Positions 8,854 through 17,663 of a DNA stretch of 64,000 nucleotides are shown in pieces (position 1 is the stretch's first letter; every line of letters begins with the position of its first letter). This DNA comes from DASQEH01 sp038237745 (GTDB lineage: Bacteria; Actinomycetota; Actinomycetes; Propionibacteriales; Nocardioidaceae): positions 1 to 64,000 of the forward strand of contig JBBRYJ010000009.1 in the NCBI GenBank assembly GCA_038237745.1, written 5' to 3'. The notes beneath the pieces are model-generated. The model did not search any database. It was given only the letters and a program-made list of their open reading frames with translations, and was not told the origin of the DNA. Position numbers and translations under genes: made by a program.

Positions 8854-9119
8854 CGATGAACTGCTCGCCGAGCGGGAAGTGGACGTCCATCACCATCACC
8901 GTCTACCGGTGGGCCCCCGCTTCACATCGGAGTTCGTCGAGACCGCACGTACCGTCGTCACGCGCCCGGTGATCGGTGGTTCGTCGACGAGACTTGCATC
9001 AAGGTCAACCGACGGTGGACGTACCTGTACCTGGTGATCGACCGATCGGGCAGCTCATCGACGTGTGGCTGCCATCCGACGAGACGACGCATTCACGCGC
9101 TTCCCTGTCTCACGCGCTG
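8851..9119 (+). mobile_element. IS6-family transposase remnant
   Basis: Frameshifted plus-strand pieces read DELLAEREVDV, then TVYRWA, PRFTSEFVETAR, RHAPGDRWFVDETCIKV and RRWTYLYLVIDRSG, then LIDVWLPSDE. This is the central part of an IS6-type transposase, with the family's xRHAxGDRWxVDETYxKV block around the first catalytic Asp and the YRAID-like strand after it. Several frameshifts are present and both ends are missing. It abuts a MocR-type fragment, so insertion into or next to that gene followed by decay is the simplest history. Confidence 0.75.
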
Positions 9120-9218
9120 ACCGAGGGCATCGGCCTGCCAGTGACCTGAAAGCCCGAAATGGCGGCACCCTAACCCTCGACGGAGGATCGAACTCAGCCG
9201 AGGCTCAGTCGTGACCGC

Positions 9219-10007
9219 CTACATGCTGGCACACCACTGCATCAACTCCAACGCCTGCTTGGTGAGGATTCCGTTGGCCTGCTCGGACACCGCCACCGAC
9301 CAACCGGTGGCCGTTTGGGAAGACAGGTACACGTTGGCTCCGGCGTTGTGCATCGCAGTGACTTCCGCGGCCGGCCATGTGTACGAGGCGACCGCGGCGT
9401 CAGCATAGGACAACACGTAGGCGGCGGTGCGGTTCTCGGCGTGCTTGACCGCCGTTTCAACCGCTGGAGCGCCGGAGTCGATCGTCGGGAGATAGCGGGC
9501 TAGCTGCGAGTCGAAGGTCACCTGGCCGGTCAGGCCGCGTGCGGCAACGGTCGAGGCGAGCCCTTGCAACATGGCGTGGGTCCACACCGGCGACGGCTTG
9601 ACCTCCACAATCGCGCGGTGACCGGGGAACGCAGCCAGCAGGTTAAGCAACTCATCCCAGGAGGCGACGGTGGATCCGTCGCGATAGTGCCGGGAGGTGG
9701 CGTAGGCGAACGTTACGTCGTTGACCGCGCCGACACCGTCGCGTGTGGCCCCGTCCAAGGTGGCGTTGTGGAAGATCACCAGTCCCTTGTCGGCGGTAGG
9801 CCGCAGGTCGGTTTCGATCTCGAACCCCGCCGTGAGGGCATCGCTGAGCTTAGCGATGCTATTCAAGGAATGGGTACCCACGTCGTCGCCCTGATGGGCG
9901 TAGCCGGGAGGGCAGCCGTTCGGCAAGGAGGCATCTGCGATAGCTACCGGAGCGAGAACAGTGGTGGCCAACGTGACCGCACATGCGGCTACCATCCGAG
10001 TGATCAT
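9219..10007 (-). CDS. Secreted glycerophosphodiester phosphodiesterase-family protein
   Basis: A 262-residue protein with a Sec-type signal peptide (MITRMVAACAVTLATTVLAPVAIADA). The GDPD barrel follows: YAHQGDD holds the first catalytic His, FEIETDLRPTADKGLVIFHNATLDGATRDGVG holds the metal-binding E-x-D pair and second His, and HRAIVEVKPS the later Glu. The classical HRG has become HQG, and the ENT after it is replaced by LNSIAKLSDAL, as in secreted variant GDPDs. It probably hydrolyses deacylated phospholipids outside the membrane, releasing glycerol-3-phosphate. It stands alone between IS and pseudogene debris but looks intact. Confidence 0.85.
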   Translation of the reverse strand: MITRMVAACAVTLATTVLAPVAIADASLPNGCPPGYAHQGDDVGTHSLNSIAKLSDALTAGFEIETDLRPTADKGLVIFHNATLDGATRDGVGAVNDVTFAYATSRHYRDGSTVASWDELLNLLAAFPGHRAIVEVKPSPVWTHAMLQGLASTVAARGLTGQVTFDSQLARYLPTIDSGAPAVETAVKHAENRTAAYVLSYADAAVASYTWPAAEVTAMHNAGANVYLSSQTATGWSVAVSEQANGILTKQALELMQWCASM

Positions 10008-10308
10008 CCGGTCGATCCCAACTTTCGTTTCGGCGTGCCGAGCTAACGCGGCAGTGATCGGCTCTGTCCCATGCTACGACCGTACAGTCATATAACACCA
10101 AACCAGGATCATCCGACCGGTCTCCCCTTCGGTGAGGACGACGCGCCGACGGTGCTGGGCGTCCCAGTCCCGAACAGGTTTGAAGGCCGAGCGTAGTTGA
10201 CGCTGGGGTGTTGGGGCTCATCCAGCACGAGGATCTTCGACAGGTAGCGGCTGGACAGCAGGACGCGCAGGGCAAGCGTTGATCACTCAGCGAGGGCCGT
10301 GAGCCGTC
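10008..10308. other. Stretch without a recognisable gene
   Basis: This region lies upstream of the GDPD gene and downstream of the broken SMP-30 gene. The part around 10075-10110 is comparatively AT-rich (gtcatataacaccaaacca) and may hold the GDPD promoter. On the minus strand about 10270-10140 reads VLLSSRYLSKILVLDEPQHP for a short way, which was not matched to a family. Confidence 0.4.
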
Positions 10309-11005
10309 CTATGGCCAGCCTGCTCCCGGCACTTCAACGTCGACGGTGAGCACCTGACCGGTACCTGGAGGCACCATCTCGGACATGCCGCGCCACTCGG
10401 CAGCGGCTACGAACAGAGTTGTGCCGTCGGGTCCGCCGAGAGCGCAGGCAAAGCAGCCGCGATCTACATCGACCGTTTGCAGCACCCTCCCGCCTTCGGC
10501 GACTCGCACGCACCGCTTGTTGGGGACGTCGGCGTACTAGACGGCGAGCTCCCGCTATCCCGTTGGGGAAGGCGACATCGTCGGCCACCTCACGGACAGA
10601 CCCGTCGGCGCCCGCGAGCACTACTGAACCCGGTCTGAACTCCTCGCCGGCCATCGGGTTGAAGCCTGCGCCGTTGATGTAGGCATTGCCGCGGCCGTCG
10701 ATCACGATGTCGCTCCACCCCGGGCGCCCGAGGTCACGGTGTTCAACGAGAGAGCCCTCGGTTTGTTGGCGCAGGAGCCGCCCGTCGGGCGATGACACGA
10801 TTACGAGCTGACCCTCCGGTGTCCACGCAGTGCAAAGCGGCAACGACTCGACCCTGGCGATCACCTCGCTCTCGCCAGCAAGATCGACCCTGAGCACCTC
10901 GCCCGCCGACCAGTCCGAGATGTACAGCCGATCAGCATGCCAACGGGGCGACTCGAGCAACCCGCGTCCGCCAAGCAGTGTCTTCAGGCCGTTCATCACC
11001 TGCAC
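10309..11005 (-). pseudogene. SMP-30/gluconolactonase-family gene with internal deletion and frameshift
   Basis: The N-terminal part (about residues 1-153: GGRGLLESPRWHADRLYISDW, FRPGSVVLAGADGSVREVADDVAFPNGIA) is a clear SMP-30/gluconolactonase beta propeller with the family's ESPRW and FPNGIA motifs. After FPNGIA the expected next two blades are missing. The frame then changes near 10540, where YADVPNKRCVRVAEGGRVLQTVDVDRGCFACALGG...LFVAAAEW continues the C-terminal part to a stop at 10309. About 50-60 residues are lost and a stop codon stands directly before YADV. Such enzymes hydrolyse sugar lactones; this copy should be inactive. Confidence 0.85.
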
Positions 11006-11591
11006 GCCTTCTGGCCGGTCCGCCCGGCACTCTCGGGATTGTCGCCCGCTGTTGTGCAGTTAGGAACCCCGATGCTCCTATTCTGCGTTCGCGGGGGTCT
11101 TCGATTCGTGCACTCGTTGCTTCCATGGAGGTCGCACAGGGGAGGTTATCGCTGTGGGACGCCGAGGCCGGGTCCAGCCCGTGATCGGGGCACGGCGGCT
11201 TCCCACCAAAGCGGAGACGAGCGTCACGTCCTTCCGCACCCCAAACTGCGGATTCAAATACTTCGGTCTGCAATACTTGATCTCACGGCGAGACGGACTC
11301 GCTGGTACTGAAGGATCTGATCGCCCATGTCGTACATCACCCCCACCTCGTCCCACGTCCGGACCTCCAAGCTCACGCGCTTGACGGCGGCTCTGCGCGA
11401 TACCTGGACCGCCGCCCGCTGCACGGACCGCCAACTCATGAACATGCGTACCAACCTCACCCGTCACTCCGGTTGAACCTGCGAGCGCAGAGTTCACCCA
11501 CACGCCATGCGGCGCCGGTACGAAAGGCCATCCAGCGCTCAGCGGCCCCTCAAAGCAGCGTGAACCTGCTTGCGACGCCTAAGACCACAGC
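11006..11591. other. Stretch without a recognisable gene (about 590 bp)
   Basis: All six frames were read. Open frames of 60-140 codons exist on both strands but show no domain, no ribosome binding site at a good distance and no family resemblance. The sequence lies between the SMP-30 relic and the chimeric thioredoxin-reductase relic and may itself be eroded coding DNA. Confidence 0.4.
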
Positions 11592-12788
11592 TCACCAGTC
11601 GATCAGGACGAGGGCGGCAATGGCGGGTGCCAGGTGGGCGCTGCTTCCCAGGACAGGGGTGGTCAGCGCGACAGCGGCGCCCGTCGACAGCCCACTTCGC
11701 CAGAGAAGCAGGAGCGGCTGCATGATGGCAATATCGACGAGGAAGACCCCCAGCGCGTCCAGGCGTCGATAGGAGACTCCCGTCGCCACGATGAGCGCAC
11801 GTGCCTCTACCTCCCCAACGCCGTCGAAGCGTACGGTGTGCACCGGTCCTCGTGTCTGCGACCCCACGACGTCTCGTGCGAGCACCACCTCGGCACCGAA
11901 GCGGGAGACCTGGGCGACAGCACGCCGGGTGAGGTCGGAGCCGGTCAGTCCCTTCGGAAACCCAGGTAGTTCTCGATCGCCGCACTCTGACCAAGCCTGG
12001 CCCCCAGGCGCCTCACGCTCCACGATGACGGCGCTCAGGCCTTCCGACGCCGCGTATACCGCAGCGGCCAGCCCCGCCGGGCCGCCGCCGACGATGCACA
12101 CGTCGTACAGCGGCTGCTCGGCCTTGGTCCGCAAGCCGAGCGCACTGGCCAGGTCGAGCGTAGATGGCGAGCGCAGCGTCTCACCGTCAGGGACGAGCAC
12201 CAGCGGGAGATCCGTCGAGCTCGCCTGCGCAAGGTCACGCAACCGCTGCGCTTCCGGATCACGCTCGATGTCGTACCAGCGGTAGGGCACATAGTTGCGA
12301 GCCAGGAAGGTCTTGATGTCGTGGCTGCGTTCGGACCACCGGTTTCCGACCACACGCACGTCTGACGTGTGGTCCGGGTGGGCGTTGTGCCAGTCGCCTA
12401 GCAGATCGTCGACGACGGGGTAGAGCCGATCCTCGGGAGGATCCCACGGCTTGAGCAGGTAGTGGTCCAACCCGATGTCGTTGATCGCCTTGATGGCCAC
12501 GTCCGTGTCCGCGTACGCCGTCAGCAACAGGTACTTCGCGCCTGGAGCATGGCTGCGCGCCTGCTCGAGCATCTCAATGCCAGTCATCTCCGGCATCCGC
12601 TGGTCGGAGACGATCAACGCCACCGGCTGGTTGCGCAGCGCCAGCTTCGTCAACACGGCCAAGGCCTCGACCCCCGACGTCGCCCGCACGACGCGATACT
12701 CGGCGCCGTAACGCGTTCGCAGGTCCCGGGAGACGGCCGCAGACACCTGAGGATCGTCGTAAACTGTCAAGATGGCAGGTTTGCTCAT
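11592..12788 (-). pseudogene. Response regulator-thioredoxin reductase fusion, truncated, chimeric and twice frameshifted
   Basis: Residues 1-125 form a receiver domain (LTVYDD acidic pair, LIVSDQRMPEMTG phospho-acceptor Asp, LLKPWDP). A linker follows, then a FAD/NAD(P)-binding domain with VCIVGGGPAGLAAAVYAASEG and VATGVSYRRLDA. Intact relatives are about 550 residues. Here the homology stops after YRRLDA (about 11755) and an unrelated hydrophobic tail of about 50 residues (VFLVDIAIMQPLLLLW...) follows. In addition one base is inserted near 11993 and one deleted near 11957, so WSECGDRELP replaces the expected GQSAAIENYLG. The second NAD(P) domain is missing. Such proteins are thought to link redox signalling with stress responses; this copy is very probably dead. 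Confidence 0.8.
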
Positions 12789-12893
12789 CGGATCGGCCTT
12801 CCGGGCGGCTTCGGGGGCCCGATAGGAACCGGGGCGAGCGGAGAAGCGGCCCACGAGGCATACGCGCGGGCCGGCGACCGGCGCCGAGCGACA

Positions 12894-14303
12894 TCAGAGC
12901 TGTACGGCCACGAGCTCCCCCTGGGCGGTTTCGACGTGGTGTGGCGAGCGGCGGGGCGGGATGGCGAAGGCGGCCACCGCCCCCAGGGCCACCACGCCGG
13001 CGCCGACCAGGATCGCCGGGTTCATGCCGTCGACGAACGCCTGCCCGCTCTGGTATCCACCGACCCGTGCGAACACCGATGCCAACACGGCGACGCCGAA
13101 AACGCCCCCGAGTTCGCGAATGGCGTTGTTCGCGCCTGACGCCTTACCCTCCTCGGTGGGATGCACTGCGGAGAGCACCACATTCGCGACCGGTGCGAAG
13201 AAGAGTCCCATTCCGACTCCGGCCAGGACGAAGGGGCCGACGAACGCGCTGTATTCGAGGGCCGGCGCCGAGATGAGCCCTATCCAGGCCAGTCCGGCGG
13301 CCTGCAGCGAAAGCCCGAGACCGATCAGCGTCTTGCCACCGATCTTGTCCGACAGAGCACCCGCGAGCGGCGCCACGAACATCGGCGCGATCGTCCACGG
13401 CAGGATTCGCAGACCCGAACTGAGCGGCGAATACCCTTGCACCGTCTGGAAGAACTGTGACAGCAAGAAGATCGAGCCGAACATCCCGAAGAACATGAAC
13501 ATCGACGCGAGGTTCGCCAGCGTGAACGTGGCGTTGCCGAAGAAGCGAATCGGCAGCATCGGGCTCTCGACTCGCAGCTCCCATGCCACGAAGCCGGCGA
13601 GCAGGACGGCACCGGCGGCAAGGGCGGCGAGGATCTCAGTGCTCGCCCAGCCCTGTGCGTTACCACGCACGAGCCCCCACACGATGCCGAACAGTCCTGC
13701 ACTCGAGAGACCGAGTCCTGGCAGGTCGAGCTTGCCGGCAGGGCCATGACTCTCGGTCAGGCGGGACAAGCCGAGCGGTACCAGGACGGCCCCGATCGGC
13801 ACGTTCAGCCAGAAGATCCACTGCCATGAGATCCCCTCGACGATGGCGCCGCCCACAACCGGGCCGAGGGCGACTGCGAGCCCGCTGATACCGCCCCAAG
13901 CGCCGAGTGCGAGGCCCCTGCTTTCGGCGGGAACCGCAGCGCTCAGGATCGTGAGAGTCAGTGGCATGACGATAGCGCCGCCGAGCCCCTGCACAGCCCG
14001 TGCGACGTTGAGGAGCTCGATCGAAGGTGCCAGTGCAGCGGTGATGGAGCCTGCTGTGAAGACGCCCACTCCGATGACGAACAGGCGCCGGCGGCCAAAG
14101 CGATCGCCGAGCGCTGCACCGGTCAGCAGCAGCACGGCGAAGGTGAGGGTGTAGGCATTGACCGTCCATTCCAGGCTCTCCAGGGACGCGCCGAGCTCCT
14201 GGCGGATCACCGGGATCGCGGTGGTCACGACGAGGTTGTCGAGGGTGACCATGAACAGCGCGACCGAGGTGATCACGAACGTCCATAGCGTGCGGTTCTT
14301 CAT
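12894..14303 (-). CDS. MFS drug efflux transporter, DHA2 (14-TMS, EmrB/QacA) family
   Basis: A 469-residue polytopic membrane protein. The N-terminal FMVTLDNLVVTTAIPVI is the motif D1 region of DHA2 pumps. GAALGDRFGRRRLFVIGVGVFTAGS is motif A, VQGLGGAIVMPLTLTIL motif B, and WGGISGLAVALGPVVGGAIVEGISWQWIFWLNVPIG motif C plus its continuation. About fourteen hydrophobic segments can be counted. The ATG at 14303 has GAGGAGAAG in front. The divergence from, and short spacing (64 bp) to, the upstream tetR gene on the same strand suggest that the regulator controls it; an operator-like half-site lies in the gap. Substrates are probably lipophilic compounds. Confidence 0.93.
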   Translation of the reverse strand: MKNRTLWTFVITSVALFMVTLDNLVVTTAIPVIRQELGASLESLEWTVNAYTLTFAVLLLTGAALGDRFGRRRLFVIGVGVFTAGSITAALAPSIELLNVARAVQGLGGAIVMPLTLTILSAAVPAESRGLALGAWGGISGLAVALGPVVGGAIVEGISWQWIFWLNVPIGAVLVPLGLSRLTESHGPAGKLDLPGLGLSSAGLFGIVWGLVRGNAQGWASTEILAALAAGAVLLAGFVAWELRVESPMLPIRFFGNATFTLANLASMFMFFGMFGSIFLLSQFFQTVQGYSPLSSGLRILPWTIAPMFVAPLAGALSDKIGGKTLIGLGLSLQAAGLAWIGLISAPALEYSAFVGPFVLAGVGMGLFFAPVANVVLSAVHPTEEGKASGANNAIRELGGVFGVAVLASVFARVGGYQSGQAFVDGMNPAILVGAGVVALGAVAAFAIPPRRSPHHVETAQGELVAVQL

Positions 14304-14328
14304 CTCTTCTCCTCATGCGATTGATGCT

Positions 14329-14345
14329 AGTGAGTGGTTACTTCT
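14329..14345. promoter_or_regulatory. Possible degenerate TetR operator in front of the efflux gene
   Basis: AGTGAGTGGTTACTTCT resembles the perfect operator at 14931-14950: the left half TGAGTG is identical and the right half is ACT-T-C with mismatches. It lies 26-42 bases above the transporter ATG, within the tetR-transporter gap. This is inference from similarity. Confidence 0.4.
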
Positions 14346-14367
14346 ATTGCGAGATCAAAAAAAGGGC

Positions 14368-14928
14368 CTACTCCGTCAGGTTCTTCTTGCAGGCGTCCAG
14401 CAAACGGGTGGCCCAGGGCTCTGGGTCCTCGACCAGGTTCAGCGACATGAAGATCGTGATGAGCATTCCGTTGGCGAAGAAGCGGCTGACGACATCGGGG
14501 GGCTCTCCGGAGCTCTGTTCTGCGAGATCGACGAGATTGCGCCAACCGCTGCGCGTGACGCGGGCGATGTCGGGATCGTCGGACGAGGTCCAGGACTTGA
14601 GCATCAGCATGAGCCGGTCGTTGTCGCTTATGACCTGGCCGTAGGCCTCACCCATCGCATGCAGCGCCGCTTCGCCCGACTGCCCCTCCGCGGCGCGCGC
14701 GAAGACCGCATACAGCTCGTCAGTACAGCGCTGACATGCGGCGAGATAGAGCTCCTTCTTGGAGCCGAAGAGCCGGAAGAGGTACGGCTGCGAGATGCCT
14801 GCGACGCGCGCGATGTCATCCGTGGACGCGCCGTGCAGGCCCCGCAAGCCGAACTCGTGGGTAGCAGCGTCGAGAACAGCCACCCGCCGCTCGTCTGCGG
14901 TCTGCCGTGGTGCCGTCGCTCGACTCAT
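14368..14928 (-). CDS. TetR-family transcriptional repressor
   Basis: A 186-residue regulator. The N-terminal helix-turn-helix is ATHEFGLRGLHGASTDDIARVAGISQPYLFRLFGSKKELYLAAC (about residues 21-66), a standard TetR DNA-binding domain. The C-terminal part contains IARVTRSGWRNLVDLAEQ and MLITIFMSLNL, as in TetR proteins located beside DHA2 pumps. A perfect inverted repeat starts three bases above the ATG, so the protein probably represses itself. The efflux gene follows 64 bases downstream on the same strand, so the pair is probably a ligand-induced efflux unit. Confidence 0.92.
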   Translation of the reverse strand: MSRATAPRQTADERRVAVLDAATHEFGLRGLHGASTDDIARVAGISQPYLFRLFGSKKELYLAACQRCTDELYAVFARAAEGQSGEAALHAMGEAYGQVISDNDRLMLMLKSWTSSDDPDIARVTRSGWRNLVDLAEQSSGEPPDVVSRFFANGMLITIFMSLNLVEDPEPWATRLLDACKKNLTE

Positions 14929-14930
14929 GG

Positions 14931-14950
14931 TTGTGAGTGTTCACTCACAA
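14931..14950. promoter_or_regulatory. TetR operator, perfect 9-bp inverted repeat
   Basis: TTGTGAGTG and CACTCACAA are exact reverse complements separated by two bases (TT). The site begins three bases upstream of the tetR ATG, so binding there would block the promoter or early elongation. The size and symmetry suit a TetR dimer. Confidence 0.8.
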
Positions 14951-14995
14951 GTAGCAGATGTGAAGTAGCCTCAGCATCTCGCCTCCGGACCGGGG

Positions 14996-15919
14996 TCATC
15001 CGCTCACCTGGATCACGACCTTCCCCTTGGCGTGGCCCACCTCCACCGCTGCCACCGCGTCCGCCGCATGGTCGAGCGTGACGATGTCCTCGACACGAGG
15101 ATCCAGCTTGCCGTCGGCAACCAGACCGCCCACGATCTCGAGGACGCGATGGGTGCGGTCGCGTTGCATCGCGTGGCCCCCGAGCTCAGCAGCCGTCTGT
15201 GGATCACCGGCGCTGATCAGCTTGCTGCGGTCGGCCAACAGCCCCGCCACGTGCCGCAGACCGTCGCCTCCCGCTAGGTCGAAGATCGCATCGACGCCGT
15301 CGGGAAGTAGCTGCTCGATCCGTTCGCGGACGCCATCGCCGTACGGCACGAGAGTTGCGCCGAGCGACTCGACGAGCGGTTGCTTGTCTTCGCTTGCTGT
15401 GCCGATGACGTTGATGTGGAGGTTGCGGGCGATCTGGGCTGCGGCCACTCCCACCCCGCCACTGACACCGTTGACCAGTAGCGTCTGGCCGGGATTCAGC
15501 TGGAGCTGGGTCACACCGTCATAGCCGGTCGCGGCCGCAACAGTCAGGGTGGAGGCGTCGGTGAACGACACCTGCGGCGGTTTGTGTGATGCAGCACCGG
15601 CGGTGACGAGCGTGTACTCGGCGTAGCCGCCTGAACCGGGTGCCACGGCTCCGAAGATCTCGTCACCGACCGCGAAACCGTTGACGTCCTGCCCAACCTG
15701 GCGCACGACTCCGGACACCTCAGAACCCAGGACCGCCGGCAGGTCGCCGGGGTCCGCAGAGCCGTAGAGGCCGGAGCGAATCTTCCAGTCGACCGGGTTC
15801 ACCCCGGCGGCTCGTACTTCGACGAGCAGCTCCCCGGCCATGGGAGAGGGCATGTCCAGCTCGAGGAACTCCTGGACCTCCGGGCCCCCATTGCCGGTGT
15901 AACCGAATGACCTGACCAT
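14996..15919 (-). CDS. NADP-dependent zinc-free oxidoreductase (quinone oxidoreductase, MDR superfamily)
   Basis: A 307-residue medium-chain dehydrogenase/reductase. GELLVEVRAAGVNPVDWKIRSGLYG is the family N-terminal signature, VLGSEVSGVVRQVGQDVNGFAVGDEIFG the catalytic-domain core, and LLVNGVSGGVGVAAAQIA the nucleotide-binding loop. No structural zinc cysteines are present, which places it with the quinone oxidoreductase/zeta-crystallin group. The ATG at 15919 is preferred to one five codons earlier because GGGAGAG sits at correct distance. It is 67 bases from tetR on the opposite side of the operator, so co-regulation is possible but unproven. Confidence 0.88.
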   Translation of the reverse strand: MVRSFGYTGNGGPEVQEFLELDMPSPMAGELLVEVRAAGVNPVDWKIRSGLYGSADPGDLPAVLGSEVSGVVRQVGQDVNGFAVGDEIFGAVAPGSGGYAEYTLVTAGAASHKPPQVSFTDASTLTVAAATGYDGVTQLQLNPGQTLLVNGVSGGVGVAAAQIARNLHINVIGTASEDKQPLVESLGATLVPYGDGVRERIEQLLPDGVDAIFDLAGGDGLRHVAGLLADRSKLISAGDPQTAAELGGHAMQRDRTHRVLEIVGGLVADGKLDPRVEDIVTLDHAADAVAAVEVGHAKGKVVIQVSG

Positions 15920-16182
15920 CTTGAACTCTCCCATCGACTAGATAGACGACCCGCTCGCTTCCCAGGCTGTCTGGGGCGCGGGCTGGCGGCGCGTCCGACT
16001 CCGCGTACGTTCAGGTTTCTGCCCTTCGCTGCCCCGAGGACGGCATGCCCTTCATCCAAGCAGTTCCCGGCTTGGCCTACACGACCTGTCCCCTGTAGTG
16101 AACGGCCGATGGGGGCATGGTGGCGAGCGATGAGTTTCATCCCGCCGATAGAGGACTCCGACGGACGAATGCGCGTTGGAGA

Positions 16183-16953
16183 CTACGTGTGCAGCCCGCC
16201 GTCGGAGTGCAAGAGCTGGCCGTTGACCCACTCGCCCTCGACCGAGCAAAGGAACGAGACGAGCGCGGCAGTATCGGTGGGACGTCCACCACGGCCCCGA
16301 GGGCTCATGCGCAGCACCTGGTGACGTAGCTCGTCATCCATCCAACCGGTGTCGACGGGCCCGGGATTGACGACGTTCGCGGTGATGCGCAGCTCTGCGA
16401 GCTCACGTGCAGACGCGATCACGATCCGGTCCAGCGCTCCCTTGCTCGCACCGTAGGGAATGTTGCCGACGGTGGCGTCGCTGGTCAGGGCGACTATCCG
16501 GCCGCGTCCTCGCTCGGCCGAGTAGCGCAGTGCGAACTCGCGAATCAACAACCACGAGCCGCGTGTGTTGACCGTGAAGTGACGGTCGAAGCTCTCGACG
16601 GTTGTATCGAGCAGACCCGAGTCGACAGATTCGCAGTGGCACAGGATCAGCGCGGTCACCGGTCCCAGCTCGGCCTCGACCGCATCGAAGATCTCAGGGG
16701 GGCTCGCGACGCTGCTGAGGTCGGCCGACACGGTCGTAGTCGACGCGCCGGCATGGTGAAGCTCGACGTTGACCTTGTCGACGTCGCTCGGCTTGCGCCC
16801 CCATGGCATCCGGTCGTCGTAAGGCGCCCAGTAGGTGGTCGCGACGTCCCAGCCATCTTGAGCAAGTCGTAGCGCGATCCCGGCGCCGATGCCCACGGCC
16901 CGTCCGACACCCGTCACGAGCGCCACCGGACGCGGCTGGAGAGTAGGAGGCAT
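16183..16953 (-). CDS. Short-chain dehydrogenase/reductase (SDR)
   Basis: A 256-residue classical-type SDR. The cofactor loop is TGVGRAVGIGAGIA. The insert WGRKPSDVDKVNVELHHAGA and ILCHCESVDSG replace the usual NNAG strand, and the catalytic pair is Tyr and Lys in IPYGASKGALDR. The C-terminus (TDTAALVSFLCSVEGEWVNGQLLHSDGG) is typical. The NNAG motif is changed to CHCES, seen in a subgroup of actinobacterial SDRs annotated as 3-oxoacyl-ACP reductase-like; the real substrate is unknown. It is an isolated gene with no operon partner. Confidence 0.88.
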   Translation of the reverse strand: MPPTLQPRPVALVTGVGRAVGIGAGIALRLAQDGWDVATTYWAPYDDRMPWGRKPSDVDKVNVELHHAGASTTTVSADLSSVASPPEIFDAVEAELGPVTALILCHCESVDSGLLDTTVESFDRHFTVNTRGSWLLIREFALRYSAERGRGRIVALTSDATVGNIPYGASKGALDRIVIASARELAELRITANVVNPGPVDTGWMDDELRHQVLRMSPRGRGGRPTDTAALVSFLCSVEGEWVNGQLLHSDGGLHT

Positions 16954-17067
16954 AGGGCGATCTTGGCAGATCCACCCCCAGTGGTCTCGGCGCTCACCGC
17001 GGTGGCCGTCGTAGATTCCCGCCGGTGACCTCCATCGCCGACGCCCTTGCGGTCGTCCGGCCCGCAG

Positions 17068-17373
17068 CTACTTCTCGAGCGTGATTTGGTTCTTGTCGAA
17101 GGCAACGTAGCCGCTGAAGTTCTGGCCGACCCGGTCGAATGAGCCCGGGTAGGGCTCTGGGTAGCTCCAAGCCGCGTCGTGGTGCGTGGAACCAGCCGCT
17201 GAGACGTCGTGGTATTGGGCGACGCCTTTCCACGGGCAGGTGTACGGCGTTGAGCTCTCGGTGAATGCTTCGGGGGTGAGCGAAGAGGGCGGGAAGTAGT
17301 AGTTGCCCTCGATGGAGATCAGCTCGGACTCCGACGCGTCGGCAACGATCGCGCCGTCAATGGTGGCCTTCAT
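17068..17373 (-). CDS. DUF427 (PF04248) protein, single domain
   Basis: A 101-residue protein consisting of one DUF427 domain: MKATIDGAIVADASESELISIEGNYYFPP, then STPYTCPWKGVAQYHDV and AAWSYPEPYPG. The motif TCPWKGVAxYxxV is the family signature. The ATG at 17373 has AGAGAGGAC upstream. This is the short form often found free-standing in actinobacteria; compare the tandem form at 7481-8278. Function is unknown. Confidence 0.88.
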   Translation of the reverse strand: MKATIDGAIVADASESELISIEGNYYFPPSSLTPEAFTESSTPYTCPWKGVAQYHDVSAAGSTHHDAAWSYPEPYPGSFDRVGQNFSGYVAFDKNQITLEK

Positions 17374-17663
17374 GTGTGCTGTCCTCTCTAGCTTTCGGTG
17401 TTGATGCCAACACCGCGTTGTCGGCCTGGCTTCCCGCATGGGGCGGCGACTTTGGCGCTCACCCCCGGATGCTCCGCGCGCACCTGACCGGGGAGGGTCG
17501 ACGCATTACGAGGTGCCCTGTTCAGCGCACGTACAACCGACCGGACAGAGAGAGGGGGTGGTGTCGCTGTCGGTACCAGGGATCGCGGCCGTGAGGCGAA
17601 CGTGTGGCGCAGACTTGGGGATGCGGTGCGCCATCGGGGAACACCGGCACTCGCGGAGGTCAC

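Noticed and set aside
11254..11460. Minus-strand 68-codon frame considered as a small gene
   Set aside because: No family resemblance, no ribosome binding site and no conserved context.
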